Part shown: positions 31,685 to 41,500 of the stretch, in pieces
Layout: each line of letters begins with the position of its first letter
Numbering within the stretch: position 1 is the stretch's first letter
NCBI RefSeq assembly: GCF_011077955.1
Contig: NZ_JAALBX010000006.1
Coordinates: 1 to 64,000 of the forward strand
From: Citrobacter freundii
GTDB taxonomy: Bacteria; Pseudomonadota; Gammaproteobacteria; Enterobacterales; Enterobacteriaceae
DNA: 64,000 bases
Reading direction: 5' to 3'
The notes under the pieces: generated by a model
The model's input: only the letters and a program-made list of their open reading frames with translations
Database searches by the model: none
Told to the model about the DNA's origin: nothing
Position numbers and translations under genes: made by a program

Positions 31685-33927
31685 CGCCAGGATATGCCTT
31701 GTGCGTGAGAGGCTATCAAACGCTCTATCGGCTCCGGTTTGCTAATAAAATATCCCTGCTGGTAATCGATACCGAGCCCCAGCAGGGCTTCTTTCACTTC
31801 GTTGCTCTCGACGTTTTCTGCGACAACCTGCATATTTTTCATCCGCGCCAGATTGCAAATCGACGCCACAATTTGGTAATCCATACTGCTGGAAAGCAAA
31901 TTGCGCACAAAGCTGCCGTCAATTTTTATAATGTCTGCGGTGAGATTTTTAAAACGGGCATAGCTTGAGTAACCAGTACCAAAATCGTCAATCGCAATAC
32001 GGCATCCTAAATTACGCAGCGCCGTTAGCGTCAGATTAACCTGCTCTATATTCGATAGTGAATGGCTGTCGGTTATTTCAAAAATAAGCTGCCACGGCTC
32101 GACTTGATATTTCATAAGCAGTGCTTTTACTTCGCCAGCAAAAGGCACCCGACAAATAGACGACGGCGTTAAATTAATAGCAAAGCGATACCCGGGCAAT
32201 GCTAACCGATGATTGTCGATAAAGCTCAGCGCCTTTTCAAGCACCCATAAGTCAACGCGCGAGGAAAAGCCAAACTCATGGGCAACGGGCAGGAAATCCC
32301 CGGGCATAAAAGATTCACCCTTTTCATCAAGCATCCGCAGCAGGATTTCGTAATAACTGTCGCCACGCACACCTTCCACGCGCTGAGCCATTAACGTGAA
32401 ACGGTCATTATCCAGCGCGGTTTGCAGCCGGTTCATCATTTCAACTTTGGTCTTAACCGTTCGTTGTAACTGGTTTCCGCCACGGCGTTGCAGGCTTTCC
32501 GGATGGTGCGTTGACAGCGACAGATCGGCAATCGAGCTCATTTCGCCTAATAGAATATGCAAATGATTCACCGGCGAGCGCAAAAAACAATAACTGATGC
32601 CAACCTGAGGTTGGATCGGCATCCCATCCCACATCAGGCGAAATGCTTTAACTTTTTCATGAAGTGAAGCGATACGTTCTTCATGATTATGCGTATTTAA
32701 GCGAATCACCAGGTCGTGCCCGGTAAGTTGATAAGTCAGCTCATCGTCATTTAATTCATTCAGAAGCCAGGCGGATAACTGCTGCTTATAGTGAATCCGC
32801 AAGCTAATGCCATAGTGCCGCCCTAATAGCTCCAGTTCCGGTATTCGCAAAAAGCACAGCATTGACCACGGGTATTTAGCCAAATCATGATTTAACGCCC
32901 GTAAATTGGGCATGTGGACTAGCGGATCAATATAGGCAAGGCGTCTACCACGGTTATGAATATTGCGCTGATAGGTAGCGACTTTCCCCATTAACATAAT
33001 GGTCAGCGAATAGACAAAATAGCACGAAGAGCTGATGACGATATGCAATTCATAACCCGGCGTTGCGGGCAGATAACGCTCGTAATAATGACACAGCAGA
33101 AGCAGCAGCAGGCTCCAGACGGTGGTAATTAACAAATAACCAAAGCGAATCGCGCCCCATAACATCACCGGTAGCAGCAACGAAAGGGTATAACTGGTGG
33201 TAAAAATAGAACGCTTATCGGTACCCGGCACCGACAGTAATAAAGAAACCATGCCCACTACGATGAAAAACCACAGAATGACTTCAGCGCGCTTTACCCG
33301 CGCATCGCATTGTCGTTTCATTTGGGAGAAAAAAGCGCGCACATAATAGGGGTTACGAATGGCGCGGATGACAAAATAGCATAACGGCGCGCCAGTCAGG
33401 CAGCCCACCAGTACGCCCTGATAATTGACCAGGGCGCGAATATTAAACGGGTTTTCACCTAACAGACTTTTGGTGGAATCATAAAGGCCAAAAAAGCTGG
33501 CGAACTGATAAAACATCATAAAAATCGAGGCATTACAAAATACCAGCCAAAACATCCGCTGCGTATTTACGTTGCCAAGACTATAAGAGATAACGAAGCG
33601 GCGGGTTTCGAAGATGCGATAACCCCCCCAGCTGATGATGATGGAAAGCAAGAAATGGATTATCGTCGCGCTAAGATCCATCATGCCCACACCGTGGTGA
33701 TAATTGAGCATAATCGCCAGTGTGATCCCGGGTAGCGCAGCCCAGCCGAAAAACAGCATCAGGGCAGTCATTAACGCCAACGGCAAAAAATAGAGCACCA
33801 CAATCCCACCGCCTATCTGCGCGTGGGTATTCGCTAATCTGGCAAGGGGAAGTAATAACAGCGGAATAAACAGCGGCAAACACCACCACTTATCTTTATG
33901 TCGATGATACCAGGTTAACAGGTGCAT
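31681..33927 (-). CDS. pdeF: PdeF (YfgF), cyclic-di-GMP phosphodiesterase
   Basis: 748 residues (E. coli 747). The N-terminal membrane-embedded MASE1-like sensor (about ten segments, 17-310) leads into a degenerate GGDEF domain without the GGDEF signature, then an EAL domain. The EAL motif itself reads EILLR, as in E. coli, and other catalytic residues are present: [36 protein letters not shown] and [10 protein letters not shown]. It should hydrolyse c-di-GMP; in E. coli it is regulated by anaerobiosis and growth phase. The ribosome site is weak. A probable FNR site with a well-placed -10 lies upstream. Confidence 0.93.
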   Translation of the reverse strand: MHLLTWYHRHKDKWWCLPLFIPLLLLPLARLANTHAQIGGGIVVLYFLPLALMTALMLFFGWAALPGITLAIMLNYHHGVGMMDLSATIIHFLLSIIISWGGYRIFETRRFVISYSLGNVNTQRMFWLVFCNASIFMMFYQFASFFGLYDSTKSLLGENPFNIRALVNYQGVLVGCLTGAPLCYFVIRAIRNPYYVRAFFSQMKRQCDARVKRAEVILWFFIVVGMVSLLLSVPGTDKRSIFTTSYTLSLLLPVMLWGAIRFGYLLITTVWSLLLLLLCHYYERYLPATPGYELHIVISSSCYFVYSLTIMLMGKVATYQRNIHNRGRRLAYIDPLVHMPNLRALNHDLAKYPWSMLCFLRIPELELLGRHYGISLRIHYKQQLSAWLLNELNDDELTYQLTGHDLVIRLNTHNHEERIASLHEKVKAFRLMWDGMPIQPQVGISYCFLRSPVNHLHILLGEMSSIADLSLSTHHPESLQRRGGNQLQRTVKTKVEMMNRLQTALDNDRFTLMAQRVEGVRGDSYYEILLRMLDEKGESFMPGDFLPVAHEFGFSSRVDLWVLEKALSFIDNHRLALPGYRFAINLTPSSICRVPFAGEVKALLMKYQVEPWQLIFEITDSHSLSNIEQVNLTLTALRNLGCRIAIDDFGTGYSSYARFKNLTADIIKIDGSFVRNLLSSSMDYQIVASICNLARMKNMQVVAENVESNEVKEALLGLGIDYQQGYFISKPEPIERLIASHAQGISWR

Positions 33928-34279
33928 AGTTGCCCGAAACGCTATCCCATATTCCAGCGGGAAAAGAAGGCAGGCTTCCCACCAACCATTTACGCTGCGC
34001 GCGGAGGTTTGTCCGGGCAGAAGAGACGCAAATTCTAGAGTGGTTAATAGCTTAACAGTTGATGTGGGTCAAATGACATCAAAAAGTGTGCGGTATTCGA
34101 AATTATTTTTTAATTATTAATTACTTATAATACATGGCAAGTATGTTTATACATAATTGATAATCACAATGAATGATAAAGCCCGCAAATTTGCGTGATG
34201 ATTTATTGACCTATTCCTTCAGCTATGACTTAATAAGTTCGTCGCCCGCGGTTGCCGGGTAAACCTGAAGGAAAATGGC
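33928..34279. other. Intergenic control region of pdeF and yfgG
   Basis: 352 bp between divergent genes. The left part holds the predicted FNR-dependent promoter of pdeF. The right part, from about 34080, is AT-rich with a TATAAT at 34126-34131, but I see no convincing -35 for a rightward promoter. No ORF with a ribosome site is visible. Confidence 0.5.
34032..34072 (-). promoter_or_regulatory. Predicted FNR-activated promoter of pdeF
   Basis: TTGATGTGGGTCAA at 34059-34072 matches the FNR consensus TTGAT-N4-ATCAA in nine of ten bases. On the minus strand a TAGAAT -10 hexamer lies at 34037-34032. A start site about seven bases below this would place the FNR centre near -41, the class II activation geometry. 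The site is about 130 bp from the pdeF start codon and reads toward it. Confidence 0.6.
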
Positions 34280-34471
34280 GTGAGTCAGGCCACTACAATA
34301 CGAAAACGACACCGATTCAACGGTCGAATGACTCGTATTATTTTATTGATAAGTTTCTTATTTCTTTTTGGCCGCTTCGTATACTCCGCTATTGGCGCCT
34401 GGAACCATCAACAGGGCAAGACCGAGTCTCAGCAAATCAGCCTGAGCATTGATACCCCAACACAACGTTAA
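34280..34471 (+). CDS. yfgG: YfgG, small membrane protein
   Basis: 63 residues, matching E. coli YfgG (MSQATTIRKRHRFNGRMTR...). It starts at GTG with AAGGA eight bases upstream. A basic N-terminus (1-19) is followed by one membrane segment (about 20-41, ILLISFLFLFGRFVYSAIGAW) and a short polar tail. The function is not firmly known; metal or biofilm phenotypes have been suggested in E. coli. In E. coli yfgH and yfgI follow; here a TetR/aldo-keto reductase cassette takes their place. Confidence 0.85.
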   Translation: MSQATTIRKRHRFNGRMTRIILLISFLFLFGRFVYSAIGAWNHQQGKTESQQISLSIDTPTQR

Positions 34472-34544
34472 GCCTCCAGATATGCCCTTCGGCTGTTTTG
34501 TCATGCCTGCTTTTTGCTGCGCGTAATTCCGTACCTGGAAGAAA

Positions 34545-34564
34545 AACCCCTGTCAGCAGGGGTT
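34545..34564. terminator. Terminator between yfgG and the tetR gene
   Basis: AACCCCTG (34545-34552) pairs with CAGGGGTT (34557-34564) around TCAG. The T-run is on the minus-strand side (GGGGTTTTTC), so it best suits leftward transcripts from the TetR gene; rightward transcripts of yfgG meet the hairpin without a T-run. Confidence 0.7.
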
Positions 34565-34649
34565 CTGGCTAAGCCAATCCCAACGCACTTTGCCATTGAG
34601 AATGCCTGGATTTGCTCAGGGGTTAATACATTACTGTTTAAAAGCGCGC

Positions 34650-35267
34650 TCAATTATCCAGCCTTCCCCCTTCCATGACTTCTTTTTGAAGGCAAGCAAA
34701 GTAGGCCTGCTGATACACCTCAAGCGGTTTTTCACATCCCTCTTCAATCCAGGCGTCTATCGCCAGGCGTAAGGTCCCAACGCCAATCATTGCTGCTAAA
34801 CGCAGGCCGTCCGCACGCTTCGGATCGGGCCAAAGCTCGCGCAAGGCGTTAACAGCAGCGCGCTCCATCCCAATAAATTTGGCCTGATTCCCGGCCTGAA
34901 GTTGTTCCGTTGACTGCACAATCCGGCTAATCAGCGCCGCGATATCCGCACGCAGATTGACGGTTTGCGCCATCATAGCGGCCTGAACGGTTGCCAACGG
35001 GGAAGCCTTCACACCCTGGCTGAGAATTTCGGCATACAGTTCATCTGGTAGCGCTTTTTGCCAGGCAAGAATGATTTCCTCCTTCGCGCGGAAGTAGTGA
35101 AAGAAGGTGCGACGGGCGATACCTGACGCTTCGGCAATCGCATCCAGAGTGGTTGCCTCATAGCCATGCTCTGCAAACAACTTCAGCCCTGTTTCAGTTA
35201 TACGGCGGTACATCTCGCGGCGTTTCTTCTCGCGAACGCCTTCCTTCGGTTTCAACGTTTTTTCCAT
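34650..35267 (-). CDS. TetR-family transcriptional regulator
   Basis: 205 residues. The N-terminal helix-turn-helix domain (about 20-65) shows the family pattern GLKLFAEHGYEATTLDAIAEASGIARRTFFHYF. The C-terminal domain (about 75-195) is a ligand-binding and dimerisation region that I cannot match to a known effector. It is divergent from a small ORF and an aldo-keto reductase gene. Two copies of the palindrome TGCAC-N3-GTGCA lie in the shared control region, one inside the rightward promoter spacer, which fits repression of the reductase and autoregulation. No equivalent sits here in E. coli K-12, so the cassette looks acquired or lineage-specific. Confidence 0.85.
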   Translation of the reverse strand: MEKTLKPKEGVREKKRREMYRRITETGLKLFAEHGYEATTLDAIAEASGIARRTFFHYFRAKEEIILAWQKALPDELYAEILSQGVKASPLATVQAAMMAQTVNLRADIAALISRIVQSTEQLQAGNQAKFIGMERAAVNALRELWPDPKRADGLRLAAMIGVGTLRLAIDAWIEEGCEKPLEVYQQAYFACLQKEVMEGGRLDN

Positions 35268-35294
35268 GCTCGCGGTCCCACCTGTTCAGAAAAC

Positions 35295-35323
35295 TTGCAA
35301 TTATGCACTCAGTGCAATATATT
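35295..35323 (+). promoter_or_regulatory. Predicted sigma-70 promoter for the reductase transcript
   Basis: TTGCAA (35295-35300), a 17-bp spacer and TATATT (35318-35323) make a good rightward promoter. The first TGCAC-N3-GTGCA palindrome fills its spacer, and the expected start site, near 35330, falls in the second palindrome. Confidence 0.6.
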
Positions 35324-35341
35324 TTTATGCACCGAGTGCAT
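35304..35341. promoter_or_regulatory. Paired operators for the TetR regulator
   Basis: TGCACTCAGTGCA (35304-35316) and ATGCACCGAGTGCAT (35327-35341) are inverted repeats with the same half-sites, TGCAC and GTGCA. Their centres are 24 bp apart. They lie 37-74 bp before the tetR start and cover the predicted rightward promoter. Confidence 0.75.
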
Positions 35342-35384
35342 AAATTTATCATCAAACTTCGTTTCTCCCTAATGGAAGTGACCT

Positions 35385-35579
35385 ATGAAAGCTTTACGCA
35401 GTTATCGCACTGAAAAGCACTCCCCAGAAAGGACACATCCAGGCCTGATGTTAGTCATGCCGCCACAGGGAAAACCGCTCACGATAAGGGGACAACAACC
35501 CATGGATTCCCTTTTTTCTCTTTCCACGTCGGCCAGACATGAGGCCCGCCACCCGCCGGTAATGCGTACGGCAAGATAG
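35385..35579 (+). CDS. Small ORF before the aldo-keto reductase, function unknown
   Basis: 64 codons beginning MKALRSYRTEKHSPERT, with GGAAG about seven bases before the ATG. It lies just below the predicted promoter and operators and ends 46 bp before the reductase gene, so it would be first in the same transcript. The product is basic with no membrane segment, and I recognise no family. It may be a leader peptide, a remnant of another reductase (the MKALRSY start is seen in some oxidoreductases), or a chance frame. Confidence 0.3.
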   Translation: MKALRSYRTEKHSPERTHPGLMLVMPPQGKPLTIRGQQPMDSLFSLSTSARHEARHPPVMRTAR

Positions 35580-35625
35580 TCATTCTTTGCTCATTCACAA
35601 TTATCCCACTTCTCAGGAGTACGTT

Positions 35626-36504
35626 ATGAAAAGTTCTACTTCCGGTAATACCTTTACTCCGGCTGGCACCGCGTTGACGCTCAGACGCATGGGCTTTGGC
35701 ACGATGCAGTTGCCCGGCCCTCACGTTTGGGGCGCGCCACGCGACAAAGACGCCGCGCTGCAAGTGCTGCGCGATGTAATAGCGCTCGGCGCCAATCATA
35801 TTGATACCGCCGAATTCTACGGGCCTGGGGTAGCCAACCAGCTGATCCGCGAAGCGCTGTCGCCCTACCCTGATGATCTGACGATTGTGACTAAGGTGGG
35901 CTTTGTTCGCGGCGAGGATAAATCCTGGAAACCTGATTTGACGCCGGATGGACTCACGCGCGCCGTGCATGAAAACCTAACCAGCCTTGGTGTCGAGACG
36001 CTTGATGTCGTCAATCTCAGAACCGGTAACCCCGAGGGACCGGATGACAGCTCTATCCTGGCGCCCCTGCAAACCCTCGTTGAATTACAGCGTCAGGGCC
36101 TGATCCGCCATATAGGCCTTAGCAATGTTACGCCAGCGCAGTTTGCACAAGCGCAGTCGATAGCAAAAATTGTTTGCGTCCAGAATCAATACAATCTGGT
36201 CAAACGAGACGATGATGACTTTATCGACGCACTGGCGGAGCAAGGAGTAGCGTATGTTCCCTTTTTCCCACTCGGCGGATTTTCTCCACTGCAATCCTCG
36301 CTGCTCTCACAGGTGGCTGATGAAATCGGCGCTACTCCGAAACAGGTTGCGCTGGCCTGGCTGCTGCAACGCTCGCCAAACATACTCGTGATTGCGGGAA
36401 CCTCTTCTCCGGCTCATCTTCGTGAGAATTTCGCGGCCGAACAGCTGGTGCTTTCAGACAGCCAGCTCGCGAATCTCAACAGTATGTCAGCGCAGGTTGA
36501 GTAA
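35626..36504 (+). CDS. Aldo-keto reductase of the YdbC/PdxI type
   Basis: 292 residues from the ATG at 35626, with CAGGAG upstream. It is a TIM-barrel aldo-keto reductase closest in my recollection to E. coli YdbC (PdxI, pyridoxal reductase): shared MQLPGP, NHIDTAEFYGPGVANQLIREAL, IVTKVG, NVTPAQFAQA, YVPFFPLGGFSPLQSS and VALAWLLQRSPNILVIAGTSS. Catalytic Asp60, Tyr65 and Lys90 are present; the usual His is Asn130 in VVNLR, as in YdbC. It should reduce a small aldehyde with NADPH, possibly pyridoxal, but the substrate is not proven. It is controlled by the divergent TetR protein through paired operators. Confidence 0.85.
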   Translation: MKSSTSGNTFTPAGTALTLRRMGFGTMQLPGPHVWGAPRDKDAALQVLRDVIALGANHIDTAEFYGPGVANQLIREALSPYPDDLTIVTKVGFVRGEDKSWKPDLTPDGLTRAVHENLTSLGVETLDVVNLRTGNPEGPDDSSILAPLQTLVELQRQGLIRHIGLSNVTPAQFAQAQSIAKIVCVQNQYNLVKRDDDDFIDALAEQGVAYVPFFPLGGFSPLQSSLLSQVADEIGATPKQVALAWLLQRSPNILVIAGTSSPAHLRENFAAEQLVLSDSQLANLNSMSAQVE

Positions 36505-36589
36505 CGGCATTTAATAAGGCAGGACTCGTCACAGGTCCTTCATATTTCGCCGAGGGGTAGCGCGAGGAAAAGCAAAAAACGCGCAGTGC

Positions 36590-36756
36590 AATAAAAATCC
36601 GCCTTTAAAGAAGGCGGATTTGATTTCGCCCTGGAAGACGGACTAAAACCTTAAAAAGATGTCTCTGCCAGTCTTATGAGATGTAAATCGAAAGCCAGCA
36701 ACGCAGAGCCAGAACCCGATGATGGCCACGCCCATAAGACGTGGTTTTCATTTGGC
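36590..36756 (+). ncRNA. sRNA-like repeat element A, related to the sseA-sseB element
   Basis: About 165 bp between the reductase gene and guaA. It aligns with the element between sseA and sseB (59401-59563). Shared blocks are AGAAGGCGG, TGATT, CGCCCTG, GGA.TAAAA.CC in the left half and AGCCA.AAC..GAT..., CCACGCC, GACG.GGTTTTCA at the right end. It begins with an 11-bp hairpin AAATCCGCCTT (36595-36605) with its complement (36611-36621), which could also end the reductase transcript. It finishes with CCACG/CGTGG followed by TTTTCATTT, like a rightward terminator. The E. coli sRNA RyfA lies between sseA and sseB, so this may be a second RyfA-type copy. Confidence 0.5.
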
Positions 36757-36785
36757 AAAAAAAAGCCCGCAGTTACGTGGGCTTT
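36757..36785 (-). terminator. Terminator after guaA
   Basis: AAAGCCC (36762-36768) pairs with GGGCTTT (36779-36785); on the minus strand a run of eight T follows. It ends the guaBA transcript. Confidence 0.8.
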
Positions 36786-36831
36786 GTGTTGTTTTACTAC
36801 ATATACGTGCTGGCTGTTGCCAGACGTTAAA

Positions 36832-38409
36832 TCATTCCCACTCGATCGTGGCGGGCGGCTTACCGCTTATGTCATACACCACGCGGGAAATGCCGTTAAC
36901 TTCGTTGATGATGCGGTTGGACACGCGCCCCAGGAAATCGTAAGGCAGGTGCGCCCAGTGCGCGGTCATAAAGTCGATCGTTTCGACTGCACGCAGCGAG
37001 ACAACCCAGTCATATTTACGACCATCGCCCATCACGCCCACGGAGCGAACCGGCAGGAACACGGTGAAAGCCTGGCTGACTTTGTCGTAAAGATCCGCGC
37101 GGCGCAGTTCTTCGATAAAGATAGCATCGGCACGACGCAGCAGGTCGCAGTACTCTTTCTTCACTTCGCCCAATACGCGCACGCCAAGGCCCGGCCCGGG
37201 GAACGGGTGACGGTACAGCATGTCGAACGGCAAGCCCAGTTCGAGACCGATTTTACGCACTTCATCTTTGAACAGCTCTTTAAGCGGCTCAACGAGGCCC
37301 ATCTTCATTTCTTTCGGCAAACCGCCCACGTTGTGGTGCGACTTAATCACGTGCGCTTTGCCCGTCGCTGACGCGGCAGATTCAATCACGTCAGGGTAGA
37401 TAGTACCCTGCGCCAGCCATTTGACGTCTTCCAGTCTCAGTGCCTGTTCATCGAACACTTCAACGAATACACGGCCGATGATTTTACGTTTGGCTTCTGG
37501 ATCGTTTTCGCCCGCTAACGCATCAAGGAAACGCGCCTCTGCCGGAACGTGAACGATATTGAGACCGAAATGATCGCCGAACATATCCATGACTTGCTCA
37601 GCTTCATTGAGGCGCAGCAGGCCATTATCGACAAACACGCAGGTCAGGCGATCGCCAATGGCACGGTGCAGCAGCATGGCGGTTACCGACGAGTCCACAC
37701 CGCCGGACAGGCCCAGGATCACCTTGTCGTTGCCAACCTGTTGGCGAATGCGCTCTACGGCGTCGTCGATGATTTTTGCAGGCGTCCACAGCGCGTCGCA
37801 CTGGCAGATGTCGCGTACAAAACGCTCCAGCATACGCAGGCCCTGACGGGTATGGGTCACTTCCGGGTGGAACTGTACGCCGTAAAAACGTTTTTCTTCG
37901 TTTGCCATAATGGCGAACGGGCAGGTTTCAGTGCTGGCGACGGTCACAAAACCCGCCGGAATGGCGGTCACTTTGTCGCCATGGCTCATCCACACATCCA
38001 GCAACGGTTTGCCGTCTGCGCTCAGCGCATCTTCGATACCCTGGATCAGGGCGCTGTCGGTTTTTACTTCGACCTGCGCATAACCGAATTCACGCTCATC
38101 AGAACCCTGAACGTGGCCGCCAAGCTGCATCGCCATCGTCTGCATGCCGTAGCACACGCCCAGAACCGGGACGCCTGCTTCAAACACATATTGCGGCGCG
38201 CGCGGGCTGTTGTGTTCAGTGGTGCTTTCCGGGCCGCCGGAAAGGATGATGCCGTTAGGATTAAATTCGCGAATCTGTGCTTCAGTAACATCCCATGCCC
38301 ACAGTTCGCAATACACACCCAGTTCACGCACGCGACGTGCCACCAGCTGAGTATATTGAGAACCGAAATCGAGGATGAGAATGCGATGTTGATGAATATT
38401 GTCTGTCAT
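36832..38409 (-). CDS. guaA: GuaA, GMP synthase (glutamine-hydrolysing)
   Basis: 525 residues, the E. coli length. The N-terminal class I glutamine amidotransferase has Cys86 (GVCYGMQ) and the His/Glu of FHPEVTHT (near 181-183). The ATP-pyrophosphatase domain has the PP-loop [13 protein letters not shown] near 231. The C-terminal dimerisation domain ends [12 protein letters not shown]. It converts XMP to GMP with glutamine and ATP. It follows guaB by 68 bp, with a hairpin in the gap. Confidence 0.98.
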   Translation of the reverse strand: MTDNIHQHRILILDFGSQYTQLVARRVRELGVYCELWAWDVTEAQIREFNPNGIILSGGPESTTEHNSPRAPQYVFEAGVPVLGVCYGMQTMAMQLGGHVQGSDEREFGYAQVEVKTDSALIQGIEDALSADGKPLLDVWMSHGDKVTAIPAGFVTVASTETCPFAIMANEEKRFYGVQFHPEVTHTRQGLRMLERFVRDICQCDALWTPAKIIDDAVERIRQQVGNDKVILGLSGGVDSSVTAMLLHRAIGDRLTCVFVDNGLLRLNEAEQVMDMFGDHFGLNIVHVPAEARFLDALAGENDPEAKRKIIGRVFVEVFDEQALRLEDVKWLAQGTIYPDVIESAASATGKAHVIKSHHNVGGLPKEMKMGLVEPLKELFKDEVRKIGLELGLPFDMLYRHPFPGPGLGVRVLGEVKKEYCDLLRRADAIFIEELRRADLYDKVSQAFTVFLPVRSVGVMGDGRKYDWVVSLRAVETIDFMTAHWAHLPYDFLGRVSNRIINEVNGISRVVYDISGKPPATIEWE

Positions 38410-38449
38410 TGACGCTTAGTCCGTGGCAAGTGGAACAGATTAAATAAAT

Positions 38450-38470
38450 CGCCCGACACAAGGTCGGGCG
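38450..38470 (-). terminator. Hairpin between guaB and guaA
   Basis: CGCCCGAC (38450-38457) pairs with GTCGGGCG (38463-38470) around a 5-nt loop. On the minus strand ATTTATTTAATC follows. It may partly terminate or stabilise the guaB message and tune guaA against guaB. Confidence 0.5.
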
Positions 38471-38477
38471 AAGAAAA

Positions 38478-39944
38478 TCAGGAGCCCATACGGTAGTTCG
38501 GGGACTCTTTGGTAATGGTCACGTCGTGCACGTGACTTTCCTGGATACCCGCACCGCTGATGCGTACAAACTCGGCTTTGGTACGCAGCGCGTCGATAGT
38601 ACCACAGCCGGTCAGACCCATACAGGAACGCAGGCCACCCATTTGCTGGTGGATAATTTCCTTCAGGCGGCCTTTGTACGCCACGCGCCCTTCGATACCT
38701 TCCGGCACCAGTTTGTCAGCGGCGTTGTCGCTCTGGAAGTAGCGGTCAGAGGAGCCTTTGGACATGGCGCCCAGCGAGCCCATACCACGGTAGGATTTAT
38801 AAGAGCGGCCCTGGTAGAGTTCGATTTCGCCCGGGGATTCTTCAGTACCGGCGAGCATGGAACCGACCATGACCGCACTCGCGCCAGCGGCGATAGCTTT
38901 GGCAATATCGCCAGAGAAACGAATACCGCCATCGGCGATAACCGGAATACCAGTGCCTTCCAGCGCTTCTACAGCGTCAGCCACGGCGGTGATTTGCGGA
39001 ACGCCAACGCCGGTTACAATACGGGTAGTACAGATGGAACCCGGGCCGATCCCCACTTTCACCGCGCTCACGCCAGCGTCAGCCAGCGCACGTGCGCCTG
39101 CGGCCGTTGCTACGTTACCGCCAATGATTTGCAAAGAAGGGTATTTCGCACGGGTTTCACGGATACGCTGCAGCACGCCTTCGGAGTGACCATGAGAGGA
39201 GTCGATAAGCAATACGTCAACGCCTGCCGCTACCAGCGCGTCAATACGCTCTTCGTTGCCAGCGCCAGCGCCAACAGCCGCCCCTACGCGCAGACGGCCT
39301 TGCTCGTCTTTACAGGCGTTCGGTTTACGCTCTGCTTTCTGGAAGTCTTTTACGGTGATCATGCCGCGCAGATGGAAGCCGTCGTCAACGACCAGCGCTT
39401 TTTCAACACGTTTTTCGTGCATTTTTGCGAGAACCACTTCACGTGATTCGCCTTCGCGCACCGTGACCAGTCGCTCTTTCGGCGTCATATACACGCTGAC
39501 CGGCTGGCTCAAATCGGTGACAAAGCGCACGTCACGACCGGTGATGATACCCACCAGTTCGTAATCCGCCGTGACGACCGGATAACCGGCGAAACCGTTA
39601 CGTTCGGTTAACTCTTTCACTTCGCGCAGGGTCGTGGTCGGCAGTACGGTTTGCGGGTCAGTCACAACGCCGCTTTCGTGCTTCTTAACGCGTTTAACTT
39701 CTTCGGCCTGGCGTTCAATCGACATATTTTTATGAATGAAGCCAAGACCGCCTTCCTGCGCCAGCGCAATTGCCAGGCGTGCCTCAGTAACGGTATCCAT
39801 TGCCGCGGAAAGCATAGGGATGTTCAGGCGAATAGTTTTGGTTAACTGCGTGCTCAGATCAGCAGTATTCGGCAGAACGGTAGAGTGAGCTGGAACAAGG
39901 AGAACGTCGTCAAACGTCAGTGCTTCTTTAGCGATACGTAGCAT
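38478..39944 (-). CDS. guaB: GuaB, IMP dehydrogenase
   Basis: 488 residues from the ATG at 39944 ([16 protein letters not shown]), the E. coli start; the open frame reaches two codons further. A TIM barrel is interrupted by two CBS domains (about 93-200). The catalytic Cys305 lies in [11 protein letters not shown], the flap in [19 protein letters not shown] and the C-terminus in [17 protein letters not shown]. It oxidises IMP to XMP with NAD+, the committed step to GMP. A PurR operator lies upstream. Divergent from xseA across 169 bp. Confidence 0.98.
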   Translation of the reverse strand: MLRIAKEALTFDDVLLVPAHSTVLPNTADLSTQLTKTIRLNIPMLSAAMDTVTEARLAIALAQEGGLGFIHKNMSIERQAEEVKRVKKHESGVVTDPQTVLPTTTLREVKELTERNGFAGYPVVTADYELVGIITGRDVRFVTDLSQPVSVYMTPKERLVTVREGESREVVLAKMHEKRVEKALVVDDGFHLRGMITVKDFQKAERKPNACKDEQGRLRVGAAVGAGAGNEERIDALVAAGVDVLLIDSSHGHSEGVLQRIRETRAKYPSLQIIGGNVATAAGARALADAGVSAVKVGIGPGSICTTRIVTGVGVPQITAVADAVEALEGTGIPVIADGGIRFSGDIAKAIAAGASAVMVGSMLAGTEESPGEIELYQGRSYKSYRGMGSLGAMSKGSSDRYFQSDNAADKLVPEGIEGRVAYKGRLKEIIHQQMGGLRSCMGLTGCGTIDALRTKAEFVRISGAGIQESHVHDVTITKESPNYRMGS

Positions 39945-40005
39945 GGGCAATATCTCAACCTGGGTGAATGAGAACAGATAAAATATTGCCGCGGCATTAT
40001 ACAGA

Positions 40006-40021
40006 GCGTAACCGTTTGCAT
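40006..40021 (-). promoter_or_regulatory. PurR operator of guaBA
   Basis: On the minus strand the site reads ATGCAAACGGTTACGC and agrees with the PurR consensus in all but the last base. It is about 60 bp before the guaB start, in the guaB-xseA divergent region. Confidence 0.8.
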
Positions 40022-40113
40022 CTACCCTTTTCTGATAAAAATACTTGCTATCGTAGATGACCGCGCTACTATCGATTGAATAACCTGCTGATTTAGAATT
40101 TGATCCAGCTCAC

Positions 40114-41496
40114 ATGTCGCTAAGCCAATCCTCTGCAATTTACACAGTAAGCCGATTAAACCAGGCCGTGCGAATGCTGCTTGAACAGCAAATGGGTCAG
40201 GTGTGGATCAGTGGTGAAATCTCCAACTTCACCCAGCCCGCCTCCGGGCACTGGTACTTCACGCTGAAAGACGACGGCGCACAAGTGCGTTGCGCGATGT
40301 TTCGCAACAGCAACCGCCGCGTCACGTTTCGCCCTCAACACGGGCAACAGGTGCTGGTGCGGGCTAATATCACCCTGTATGAACCGCGCGGCGACTATCA
40401 AATCATTGTCGAAAGCATGCAACCTGCGGGCGTCGGCCTGCTGCAACAGCAATTCGAGCAGCTAAAGCAGAAACTGTCGCAGGAAGGCTTGTTTGATGCC
40501 AAACATAAGCAGGCTCTGCCCTCGCCAGCCCATCAGATTGGCGTGATCACCTCAAAAACCGGGGCGGCATTGCACGATATTTTGCACGTATTGCAACGAC
40601 GCGATCCGTCTTTGCCGGTAGTGATTTATCCCACCGCGGTTCAGGGAGATGATGCCCCTGCGCAAATTGTACGCGCCATTGAGCTTGCCAATCAGCGTGC
40701 GGAGTGTGATGTGCTGATCGTCGGACGCGGCGGTGGCTCGCTTGAGGATTTATGGAGCTTTAACGATGAGCGCGTGGCCCGGGCGATTTTCGCCAGCCGC
40801 ATCCCCATCGTCAGCGCAGTAGGGCATGAAACCGATGTCACTATCGCTGATTTTATTGCCGATTTACGCGCGCCGACGCCTTCTGCGGCGGCAGAAGTCG
40901 TCAGTCGCAATCAGCAAGAACTGCTGCGGCAAATTCAGGGGCAACAGCAGCGTCTGGGAATGGCGATGGATTATTTCTTCGCCCATCTCCAGCAGCGGTT
41001 CACCCGGCTTCATCACCGCCTGCAACAGCAGCATCCGCAATTGCGGCTGGCTCGCCAGCAAACGACGCTTGAGCGCCTGCGCCAGCGGTTAAATAACGCC
41101 GTCGAAGCCCGGCTACGCCAGGGAACGCAACAGCATCAGCGCGTGACGCAACGCCTCAATCAGCAACAGCCACAAGGGCGCATTCATCGCGCGCAAACCC
41201 GTATTCAGCAACTGGAATACCGCTTATCGCAGGTCATCACCGCCCGCCTTGGCGGCACCAAACAGCGTTTCGGTACTGCCATTGCGCAACTTGAAGCCGT
41301 GAGCCCGCTTGCGACGCTTGCGCGCGGTTACAGCGTGACCACAGCCACTGACGGTAAAGTGCTTAAAAAAACCAGACAGGTTAAGGCAGGCGACATGCTC
41401 GCCACGCGGGTCGAAGATGGCGTGATTGAAAGCCATGTCACCGGCATTCAACCCGTCAAAGCGCCGCGCAAACGCAAAGCCCCTGCCAAAGACTAA
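40114..41496 (+). CDS. xseA: XseA, exonuclease VII large subunit
   Basis: 460 residues (E. coli 456). An N-terminal OB-fold ([31 protein letters not shown] is typical) is followed by the catalytic core with [32 protein letters not shown] and [15 protein letters not shown], then a long glutamine- and arginine-rich coiled coil (about 260-380) that binds XseB subunits. It degrades single-stranded DNA from both ends. The small subunit gene xseB is elsewhere. It converges on yfgJ, with stops four bases apart. Confidence 0.96.
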   Translation: MSLSQSSAIYTVSRLNQAVRMLLEQQMGQVWISGEISNFTQPASGHWYFTLKDDGAQVRCAMFRNSNRRVTFRPQHGQQVLVRANITLYEPRGDYQIIVESMQPAGVGLLQQQFEQLKQKLSQEGLFDAKHKQALPSPAHQIGVITSKTGAALHDILHVLQRRDPSLPVVIYPTAVQGDDAPAQIVRAIELANQRAECDVLIVGRGGGSLEDLWSFNDERVARAIFASRIPIVSAVGHETDVTIADFIADLRAPTPSAAAEVVSRNQQELLRQIQGQQQRLGMAMDYFFAHLQQRFTRLHHRLQQQHPQLRLARQQTTLERLRQRLNNAVEARLRQGTQQHQRVTQRLNQQQPQGRIHRAQTRIQQLEYRLSQVITARLGGTKQRFGTAIAQLEAVSPLATLARGYSVTTATDGKVLKKTRQVKAGDMLATRVEDGVIESHVTGIQPVKAPRKRKAPAKD

Positions 41497-41500
41497 GCCG

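Noticed and set aside
38526-39446. 306-codon frame antisense to guaB
   Set aside because: It is a mirror frame of a highly conserved gene, rich in His, Arg and Thr as expected from codon shadows.
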